A stretch of DNA of 64,000 nt, from the NCBI RefSeq assembly GCF_014451325.2, contig NZ_JACSCH020000030.1, forward strand, positions 1-64,000. Direction: 5' to 3'. How positions within the stretch are numbered: position 1 is the stretch's first letter; each line of letters opens with the position of its first letter. The notes under the pieces are model-generated. The model saw nothing but the letters and a program-made list of their open reading frames with translations, was not told the DNA's origin and searched no databases. Position numbers and translations under genes: made by a program. The stretch comes from Streptomyces sp. CB02980 (GTDB lineage Bacteria; Actinomycetota; Actinomycetes; Streptomycetales; Streptomycetaceae). Shown here piece after piece: positions 17,000-23,081 of this stretch.

Positions 17000-17767
17000 T
17001 CACCTGGTCCCGGACGGTTCGACATGGAGGTCGAAGAACTCACGCAGCAGACCGGGGACGCCCCCGTGATTCGTGTGGATCTTCGTGCCCTGTCCCTTGA
17101 GGCTGTCGAAGCCGAGAGTGGTGATCCACTCCTCGACGGTGTCGACGTCGAAGGGCGGCAGGGCCATGGTGCGCACCACGGAGGCGTGCGGCTGGGCCAG
17201 TCTGGGCACATGGCGTCCCGCCACGAACACACTGATGCCCCGTCTGCTGAGCAGGTCCGGCAGCAGGTGGGTGCCGAGCCACTCACGCATCGGCGCCTCG
17301 CAGTGCTCGAAGCCGTCCAGGCAGATCACGGGGCGGCGCGAGGGCCCGGTCAGGGTGTCCAGCAGTGCGTCGCTCATGGCCTCCAGCTGGAGCTTCCGGT
17401 CCTTGAACACATTGACGACCATGTTGATGGAGGAGTTCCGCGCCCGCATGTCGTTCACGCTCAGGGAGCCGGCCTGGGCGAACCGGGCGCGCACCGTCTG
17501 GTAGCCGTCGACGGGGACGTCCTGGCGCCGCGCCTGCCGGGCCAGTTCGCTCAGGATGTCGGTCTTCTCGACCACGCGTTCCAGGTCGACGAGGTAGACA
17601 CCCGCGGGCACGTGCCGACGGTGGATCTCCAGGAGCAGCGAGGTCTTGCCGATCTCCGCCGGTCCCTCGAAGAAGAGGGCCTGGCGGTCTCTGGTCCCGG
17701 CGGCGACGGACGCCGCGTCCGCCAGCTGCTCCGCGCGGTCCACGTGGACGTGTTCTGGCCTCGACAC
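17000..17767 (-). CDS. STAND/AAA-like P-loop ATPase
   Basis: A 255-residue NTPase. Walker A is FEGPAEIGKTSLL (G35-K41-T42) and Walker B is VICLDGFEH (D151, with E154 close by). The PAEIGKTS form is typical of AAA/STAND switch ATPases that act as regulated signalling modules. GTG at 17767 is chosen because GGGGAA precedes it; an ATG at 17899 would overlap the upstream gene by 62 nt and adds a disordered Arg/Pro-rich stretch. Unlike classical STAND proteins it has no fused sensor repeats, so sensing and output are likely done by the two membrane proteins encoded on either side. Confidence 0.82.
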   Translation of the reverse strand: MSRPEHVHVDRAEQLADAASVAAGTRDRQALFFEGPAEIGKTSLLLEIHRRHVPAGVYLVDLERVVEKTDILSELARQARRQDVPVDGYQTVRARFAQAGSLSVNDMRARNSSINMVVNVFKDRKLQLEAMSDALLDTLTGPSRRPVICLDGFEHCEAPMREWLGTHLLPDLLSRRGISVFVAGRHVPRLAQPHASVVRTMALPPFDVDTVEEWITTLGFDSLKGQGTKIHTNHGGVPGLLREFFDLHVEPSGTR

Positions 17768-17837
17768 CCAGTGGTTCCCCGTTCCCGATGCGGTCTCGTC
17801 GTCGTGCCCGATGTCGCCGGTGTGCCGTGGGCCGGCC

Positions 17838-18167
17838 TCAGCCGACGGCCGGGCCGGGGCCGTCGCTCGTCTCCTCCGGGTCGGAGGAGTCCGTGACACG
17901 CACGGTCGAGTTCTTCACCTTGGAACGGAAGAAGGCCGTCCGCGCGCCCTTCCGGATGGTGAACTCGGAGTCCTTCAGCAGGGAGTCGTGGGCCTGCAGC
18001 TCCTGGTCGGTCAGGGGACGCTGCTCCTCGCCGGCCTCGAAGCCCGCGTGCACGCCGGGCATGCGCACGGAGGCCTTGCGGAGCCGGCGGCGGAGCAGGA
18101 AGAAGATCGTGACGATCGCCACCGCCGTGGCAATGGCGATCACGGCCTCCGGCCATCCGACATTCAT
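17838..18167 (-). CDS. Small single-span membrane protein, first gene of the STAND-ATPase operon
   Basis: A 109-residue protein starting at an ATG preceded by GGGAG. Residues about 7-27 form one hydrophobic span (EAVIAIATAVAIVTIFFLL), followed by an Arg-rich stop (RRRLRKASVR), so the C-terminal 80 residues are probably cytoplasmic. That part is charged, with a KDSEFTIRKGARTAFFRSK segment that may form short beta strands. No known family recognised. It lies 70 nt upstream of the ATPase gene on the same strand and is probably co-transcribed with it. Confidence 0.75.
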   Translation of the reverse strand: MNVGWPEAVIAIATAVAIVTIFFLLRRRLRKASVRMPGVHAGFEAGEEQRPLTDQELQAHDSLLKDSEFTIRKGARTAFFRSKVKNSTVRVTDSSDPEETSDGPGPAVG

Positions 18168-18254
18168 GAGGCGCTCTCCCGTCTGCCGGCGTCTCCCGTG
18201 GCGTCGGCACGACGAGCATCCCCACAACTCGGCTGCGGGACACCTCAGTCGAAT

Positions 18255-18776
18255 TCACCCGTAGGCGCCGGCGAACCACTTCCGTACCGCCTCCGTGTGG
18301 AGCGGGAAGGCCAGTTCCTCGGGTGCGTGGAGCACGTGGTGGCCGCTCGTCTCGTCCGTCGGGACCGAGGGTGGGAGCGCCGCCGCCGGGCGGGGCGGGA
18401 GGAGGCCGAAGAGGAGGAGGTGGCCCGCCGACGAGCTCAGCGCGTCGGCGAGGCGCACCTCCTCGGCGGAGGCCACGATCCCGGTCTCCTCCCGCAGTTC
18501 GCGGGCCACGGCGGCGCGCCAGTCCTCGCCGTGGTCGATGAAGCCGCCGGGCAGGGCGACCTCGCCGCGCGCGGGTTCGATGGTGCGGGTGATGACGACG
18601 AGGCCCGTGTCCGTTCCGTCCGTGACGGGGAGCAGGGCGACGGCGACGGGCAGCGGGTTGCGGTAGGCGGTGTTGCCGCAGGCGGGGCAGGTGCGCGGCC
18701 AGCCGGCCTCGGCCGGGTGGGCGGCGCCGCAGAACGTGCAGTGGGAGTCCTTCACGGGCCGACCGTATGCGATCAC
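18255..18776 (-). CDS. Nudix hydrolase with N-terminal zinc ribbon
   Basis: Hydrolyses a nucleoside diphosphate linked to another moiety; exact substrate unknown. A zinc ribbon (CTFC ... CPAC) occupies residues about 11-35, as in NudC-like and related Nudix proteins. The Nudix box is complete: GGFIDHGEDWRAAVA then RELREETGI, with all metal-binding glutamates present. GTG at 18776 gives 173 residues. An ATG at 18815 would overlap the start of the divergent gene and is less likely. Confidence 0.85.
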   Translation of the reverse strand: MIAYGRPVKDSHCTFCGAAHPAEAGWPRTCPACGNTAYRNPLPVAVALLPVTDGTDTGLVVITRTIEPARGEVALPGGFIDHGEDWRAAVARELREETGIVASAEEVRLADALSSSAGHLLLFGLLPPRPAAALPPSVPTDETSGHHVLHAPEELAFPLHTEAVRKWFAGAYG

Positions 18777-18813
18777 CCTTTCCCGGCGCTGCCGGAACTG
18801 ATAGACGGTGCGC

Positions 18814-19635
18814 ATGACAGGACTTGCTTCCGCCTTCCGTACCCTCGCCGCCGCGGCCGCGGCCGGACTGCTCGCCGTCACGGGCGCCGTCGCCGCCCCC
18901 GCTCCCCCGGCGTCCGCCGCGCCGGAGCCGAAGGCGCCACGGGAGTTCGTGGCTCTCGGCTCGGTGGACCGGACGATCATTCAGGAGATGCGCTACACGA
19001 CGGCACACAACTTCGTGGGCGAGCCGGTGGACGGCTACCGGCAGCCACTGTGCATCCTGACCCGGCCGGCGGCCGAGGCCCTGCACCGCGCGCAGGTGCG
19101 TCTCCTCGCCCGCGGCTACACGCTCAAGGTGTACGACTGCTACCGGCCGCAGCGGGCCGTCGACCACTTCGTGCGCTGGGCGAAGGACCTGGCGGACGAG
19201 CGGATGAAGGGGGAGTTCTATCCGCTCGTCGACAAGTCGAGGCTGTTCGCGGACGGTTACATCGCGGAGAAGTCCGGGCACAGCCGGGGCTCGACGGTGG
19301 ATCTGACGATCGTCCGGCTGCCGGCGGTGCCCACGCGCGCGTACGTACCGGGAGAGACGTTGACGGAGTGTTACGCGCCGCGCGCGGAGCGGTTCCCGGA
19401 CAACTCCGTGGACATGGGGACCGGGTACGACTGCTTCGACACGCTCTCGCACACCGAGGATCCCCGGATCCAGGGTGGGCAGCGAGCCCATCGGCAGCTG
19501 CTCAAGAGCACGCTCGTCGAGCAGGGCTTCGTGAACCTGCCGGAGGAGTGGTGGCACTTCACCTTCAAGCCGGAGCCGTTCCCCAGCACGTTCTTCGACT
19601 TCCCGGTGGCGCGGAGGTCGGTGGCCGGTCACTGA
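18814..19635 (+). CDS. Secreted D-alanyl-D-alanine dipeptidase (VanX-like, peptidase M15D)
   Basis: A 273-residue exported zinc dipeptidase that would cleave D-Ala-D-Ala or related cell-wall dipeptides. A signal peptide ending near APPASA occupies residues 1-37. Zinc ligands are seen in SGHSRGSTVDLT (His and Asp of SxHxxGxxxD) and EWWHF, which holds the catalytic Glu and third ligand His. VanX resistance enzymes are cytoplasmic and encoded with vanHA; this copy is secreted, has no van neighbours, and is more likely a peptidoglycan-recycling or scavenging enzyme. GTG at 18808 is an alternative start. Confidence 0.88.
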   Translation: MTGLASAFRTLAAAAAAGLLAVTGAVAAPAPPASAAPEPKAPREFVALGSVDRTIIQEMRYTTAHNFVGEPVDGYRQPLCILTRPAAEALHRAQVRLLARGYTLKVYDCYRPQRAVDHFVRWAKDLADERMKGEFYPLVDKSRLFADGYIAEKSGHSRGSTVDLTIVRLPAVPTRAYVPGETLTECYAPRAERFPDNSVDMGTGYDCFDTLSHTEDPRIQGGQRAHRQLLKSTLVEQGFVNLPEEWWHFTFKPEPFPSTFFDFPVARRSVAGH

Positions 19636-19668
19636 AGCTTTCGCCCGCGGGGCTCCCGTGCCACACTT

Positions 19669-19683
19669 CTGACGGTTCGTCAG
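19669..19683. promoter_or_regulatory. Palindromic operator CTGACG-GTT-CGTCAG
   Basis: A perfect 6-bp inverted repeat with a 3-nt centre, 36 nt before the start of the DUF35 gene. The same 6-3-6 palindrome recurs at 62372-62386. Its size and symmetry fit a TetR-family operator. The regulator is not encoded in this window. Confidence 0.65.
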
Positions 19684-19718
19684 CTCAGGGTGGTCGACGG
19701 TAGGCACGGGAGGCCTCG

Positions 19719-20183
19719 ATGGCACGGACACGCACACCGGTGGTGGCCGGGTGGTTCACCGACGACTCCGTGCCGGAGGCGGAGTTCCGGCTGCTCGGAA
19801 CCCGCTGCACGGTCTGTGCCTCGGTCTTCTTCCCGCGCGCGGACGACGGCTGCCGCAATCCGGTCTGCCCCGGGGGCGGGGAGCTCGCCGAGTTCCCGCT
19901 CTCCCCGCGCGGCCGGGTCTGGTCGTACACCGACGGGCGCTACCGTCCGCCCGCCCCGTACGTCTCCGATCCGGACGCGCCCTGGGAGCCGTACACCCTC
20001 GTCGCCGTCGAGCTGGCGGCCGAGGCCATGGTGGTCCTCGGGCAGGCCGCGCCGGGGGTGACGACGGCCGATCTGGCGATCGGGACGGAGGTCGAGGTGG
20101 TGCCCGGGGTCCTCAACGAGGACGACGAGCACATCTGGACCACCTGGAACTGGCGGCCCGTCGTGCGGGAGGAGCGGTCGTGA
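19719..20183 (+). CDS. DUF35 OB-fold/zinc-ribbon acyl-CoA-binding protein
   Basis: A 154-residue partner protein of thiolase-like enzymes. The N-terminal rubredoxin-like zinc ribbon is at residues about 27-55 (CTVC ... CRNPVC), followed by an OB-fold (GRVWSYTD ... PYTLVAVELA ... GTEVEVVP). DUF35 proteins bind acyl-CoA for a lipid-transfer/thiolase-fold subunit, as in ChsH2-Ltp2 of steroid side-chain degradation and ketosynthase partners. The next gene encodes exactly such a subunit and its GTG overlaps this stop, so the two make one complex. A TetR-type palindrome precedes the gene. Confidence 0.88.
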   Translation: MARTRTPVVAGWFTDDSVPEAEFRLLGTRCTVCASVFFPRADDGCRNPVCPGGGELAEFPLSPRGRVWSYTDGRYRPPAPYVSDPDAPWEPYTLVAVELAAEAMVVLGQAAPGVTTADLAIGTEVEVVPGVLNEDDEHIWTTWNWRPVVREERS

Positions 20184-21367
20184 ACGACATCGCCGTCATC
20201 GGGGCGGGAATGCACCCCTGGGGCAAGTGGGGTCGGAGTTTCATCAGTTACGGGACGGCCGCCGCCCGCGCCGCAATCGCCGACGCCGGCCTGGACTGGT
20301 CGGACGTCGGCTCCGTCGTCGGCGCGAACACCATGCGGTGCGGATACCCGGGGTACGTGGCCGGGGCGACGTTCGCGCAGGCCCTCGGGTGGCAGGGGGC
20401 GCGCGTCACCAGCGTGTACGCGGCCTGCGCCTCGGGCGCCCAGGCGATCGGGACGGCACGGGCCCAGATCCTCGCCGGGCTCGCCGACGTGGTCCTGGTC
20501 GTCGGCGCGGACGCGACGCCCAAGGGCTTCCTCGCCCCGGCCGGCGGCGAGCGTCCCGACGACCCGGACTGGCTGCGGTTCCGGGTGCTCGGGGCCACCA
20601 ATCCCGCGTACTTCGCGCTCTACGCACGCCGCAGGATGGCCCTGTACGGGGACACTCCCGAGGACTTCGCCCAGGTCAAGGTGAAGAACGCGGCGGCCGG
20701 CGCGCTCAACCCGCTCGCCCGCTACCGCGCGCGCGTGAGCGCCGAGCAGGTCGCCGCCTCGGCCGTCGTCGCCGATCCGCTGCGGCTCCTCGACATCTGC
20801 GCCACCTCGGACGGGGGCGCCGCGCTCGTGCTGTCCAGCATGGAGTTCGCGCGCGGCCACGGGCACTCCGACCCGGTGCGGGTCCGGGCCGTGTCGACGG
20901 TCTCCCCCACGTACCCCAAGGCGGTGCTCGACCTCCCGGACATCGCGACCGACTCGGCGGTGGCCCTCGCGCCGGCCGCACACTCCTTCCGCGCCTCCAT
21001 CGCGAGCGCCGCCTACGAAGAGGCGGGGATCGGGCCCGAGGACCTCTCCCTCGCGGAGGTCTACGACCTGTCCACCGCACTGGAGCTGGAGTGGTACGAG
21101 GACATCGGGCTGTGCGCGGTCGGCGAGGGCGCCAAGCTGCTGCGGGACGGGGCGACCTCGCTCGGCGGGCGCCTGCCGGTCAACACCAGCGGCGGGCTGG
21201 CCTCGTTCGGAGAAGCCGTGCCCGCCCAGGCGATCGCCCAGGTCTGCGAGCTGACCTGGCAGCTGCGGGGTACGGCGGGCGACCGGCAGGTGCCGGGGGC
21301 GCGGGTCGGCATCACCGCGAACCAGGGGCTGTTCGGGCACGGGTCCGCGGTGGTGGCGGTGCGCTGA
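20180..21367 (+). CDS. Thiolase-fold lipid-transfer protein (SCP-x/Ltp-like)
   Basis: A 395-residue thiolase-superfamily protein that begins in a GTGA overlap with the DUF35 gene. Thiolase-fold features are visible: VYAACASGAQAIGTA at the nucleophile Cys position, the DICATSDGGAALVLSS strand, LAEVYDLST, and NTSGGLASFGEAVPA. The C-terminal ITANQGLFGHGS lacks the second catalytic Cys of true thiolases, as in Ltp-type retro-aldolases. Together with the DUF35 protein it probably performs C-C bond formation or cleavage on a CoA-linked substrate (fatty, steroid or other side chain). Substrate unknown. Confidence 0.86.
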   Translation: MNDIAVIGAGMHPWGKWGRSFISYGTAAARAAIADAGLDWSDVGSVVGANTMRCGYPGYVAGATFAQALGWQGARVTSVYAACASGAQAIGTARAQILAGLADVVLVVGADATPKGFLAPAGGERPDDPDWLRFRVLGATNPAYFALYARRRMALYGDTPEDFAQVKVKNAAAGALNPLARYRARVSAEQVAASAVVADPLRLLDICATSDGGAALVLSSMEFARGHGHSDPVRVRAVSTVSPTYPKAVLDLPDIATDSAVALAPAAHSFRASIASAAYEEAGIGPEDLSLAEVYDLSTALELEWYEDIGLCAVGEGAKLLRDGATSLGGRLPVNTSGGLASFGEAVPAQAIAQVCELTWQLRGTAGDRQVPGARVGITANQGLFGHGSAVVAVR

Positions 21368-21452
21368 GGGTCCTCGGGCGGAGGGACCTCTGGTCGAGGG
21401 TCCTCGGGCGGAGGGACCTCTGGTCGAGGGTCCTCGGGCGGAGGGACCTCTG
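21368..21452. repeat. Three tandem copies of a 30-bp hairpin-forming unit
   Basis: Units at 21368-21397, 21398-21427 and 21428-21452 (last truncated), each holding GGTCC-N10-GGACC able to form a short hairpin. The array directly follows the thiolase-like stop, so it may act as a reiterated terminator. Confidence 0.85.
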
Positions 21453-21493
21453 CGGTGGGCCGGGGTCCCTCGGCCGGTAGGGCTTCAGGAGTG

Positions 21494-21561
21494 CGACGAG
21501 GCCCCTGTGCCTGAGGTGACCCCACCACGACGAGGCCCCTCTGCCTGAGGTGACCCCACCG
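21494..21561. repeat. Two tandem 34-bp units before the conservon end
   Basis: Near-identical copies at 21494-21527 and 21528-21561 with one base difference (GTGCC/CTGCC). Each contains CCTGAGGTGACCCCACC, whose complement is partly repeated at 21570-21590 (CCTCAGGCGGTCAC), so a hairpin with the second unit is possible. This may be a terminator for the convergent conservon. Confidence 0.7.
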
Positions 21562-21587
21562 CGGCGGGGCCGCCTCAGGCGGTCACG

Positions 21588-22193
21588 TCAGGGGGCCGCC
21601 GTCGCGTGGCTCCGGTCCGCGAGGACGAGCGCGTGCTCGACGACGGCGACGAGGACGTTCTTCACGGACTCGCGGTCCCGCGCGTCGCACATCAGGAGCT
21701 CGACCTCCGGGTCCAGGTCCAGCGCCCCGCGCACGCTCTCCGCGGGGAACCGCCGGGCACCCTCGAAGCAGTTGACGGCCACCGTGAACGGGATGCCGCG
21801 CCGCTCGAAGTAGTCGATGGCCGCGAAGCTGTCCTCCAGCCGGCGGGTGTCCGCAAGGACGACCGCGCCGAGCGCGCCCTGCGCCAGCTCGTCCCAGAGG
21901 AACCAGAAGCGGTCCTGGCCGGGGGTGCCGAACAAGTACAGGACGAGGTCCTCGCGCAGGGTGATCCGGCCGAAGTCCATGGCGACCGTGGTCGTCGTCT
22001 TGGTCTCGACGCCGTGCAGGTCGTCGACGGGCCGCCCCGCCTCGCTGAGGATCTCCTCGGTCCGCAGGGGCCGGATCTCGCTGACCGCGCCCACCAGCGT
22101 CGTCTTGCCGACCCCGAACCCGCCCGCGACGAGGATCTTCAGGGTCACCGGTTCGACGTACGGCTTCTTGCGGCTAGAGCGCCCGAAGGCCAT
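21588..22193 (-). CDS. cvnD: Conservon GTP-binding protein CvnD
   Basis: A 201-residue Ras-like small GTPase, the last gene of the conservon. The G1 loop is GGFGVGKTT, the switch II region is LFGTPGQDRFW, and the G4-like segment is VNCFE. In Streptomyces conservons CvnA-D assemble at the membrane in a GPCR-like fashion, with CvnD as the nucleotide-dependent switch. Its ATG lies 20 nt inside the end of cvnC, so translation is coupled. The tandem repeats at 21368-21561 follow. Confidence 0.93.
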   Translation of the reverse strand: MAFGRSSRKKPYVEPVTLKILVAGGFGVGKTTLVGAVSEIRPLRTEEILSEAGRPVDDLHGVETKTTTTVAMDFGRITLREDLVLYLFGTPGQDRFWFLWDELAQGALGAVVLADTRRLEDSFAAIDYFERRGIPFTVAVNCFEGARRFPAESVRGALDLDPEVELLMCDARDRESVKNVLVAVVEHALVLADRSHATAAP

Positions 22194-22626
22194 TGATCAC
22201 CTCGCGGAGAATGCTCACGTCCGGCAGCTCGGCCGGCGGAACGGGGCGGGTCACATGGACGAGTTCGTCCTCGACGAGGTCACCGACGAGCACCCGGACC
22301 ACCCCGACGGGGAGGTCGAGTCCTGCGGCGAGCTCGGCGATCGACTGGGGCTGCTCGGAGCAGCGTTCGACGATCTCCACGTGCTCGGGGGAGAGCGTCT
22401 GGTCCCGGCCGGGGTCGTCGGCGGCGGGCTCGGGCACGACCACCGCGATCAGGTCGAGCCGGTGGCGGGTGGCGGCGCTCGTCCGGCCGCGGGTCATCGC
22501 GTACGGACGGACCACCGGCCCGGCCTCGTCGTCGAACCAGTGGTGGTGGGCCGGGGTGGGGCTCTGGTCCGACTCCGTGTGCCGGTTCGCCTGGTTCAGC
22601 TGGTTCCGCTCGGCTGCGTCACTCAT
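22174..22626 (-). CDS. cvnC: Conservon DUF742 protein CvnC
   Basis: A 150-residue DUF742 protein with a WFDDEAGPVVRPYAMTRGRT signature followed by a winged helix (QSIAELAAGLDLPVGVVRVLVGDLVEDELV). ATG at 22626 follows GGGGA closely. A GTG at 22641, overlapping the cvnB stop as GTGA, would add five residues and is equally possible. CvnC links CvnB and CvnD in the membrane-associated complex. Confidence 0.9.
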   Translation of the reverse strand: MSDAAERNQLNQANRHTESDQSPTPAHHHWFDDEAGPVVRPYAMTRGRTSAATRHRLDLIAVVVPEPAADDPGRDQTLSPEHVEIVERCSEQPQSIAELAAGLDLPVGVVRVLVGDLVEDELVHVTRPVPPAELPDVSILREVINGLRAL

Positions 22627-22637
22627 GCCGTCCCCAC

Positions 22638-23081
22638 TCACCCTCCCGCGGGCAGCCCGGTCCGGGGTGCCGTCGCGAGGTGGACCCCGACCCGCTTCAC
22701 CATCAGCGTCATCTCGTAGGCGACCTGGCCGACGTCGGAGTCCGCGTCGGCGAGCACGGCCAGGCAGCTGCCGTCACCGGCGGCCGTGACGAAGAGGAAG
22801 GCGTCCTCCAGCTCGACGACCGTCTGACGGACCTTGCCCGCCTCGAAGTGACGGCCGACGCCCTTGGCGAGGCTGTGGAAGCCGGAGGCCACGGCGGCCA
22901 GGTGCTCCCCGTCCTCCCGGGTCAGGTCCTGGGACGCACCGGTGGGGAGGCCGTCGCTGGAGAGCACCAGGGCCTTCCGGATGGACGCGACGCGCTGCAC
23001 GAGCTCGTCGAGGAGCCAGTTCAGCTCGCCGTTGCCGTGTCCGGCGGTGGTGCTGGATGCTGCGGCGTTCGGTGCGGTCAT
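22638..23081 (-). CDS. cvnB: Conservon Roadblock/LC7 protein CvnB
   Basis: A 147-residue Roadblock/LC7-domain protein (LNWLLDELVQRVASIRKALVLSSDG ... AFLFVTAAGDGSCLAVLA). In conservons it acts as a regulator of the CvnD GTPase, like the MglB-MglA pair. Its ATG overlaps the cvnA stop in ATGA, so synthesis is coupled to the kinase-like sensor. Confidence 0.92.
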   Translation of the reverse strand: MTAPNAAASSTTAGHGNGELNWLLDELVQRVASIRKALVLSSDGLPTGASQDLTREDGEHLAAVASGFHSLAKGVGRHFEAGKVRQTVVELEDAFLFVTAAGDGSCLAVLADADSDVGQVAYEMTLMVKRVGVHLATAPRTGLPAGG

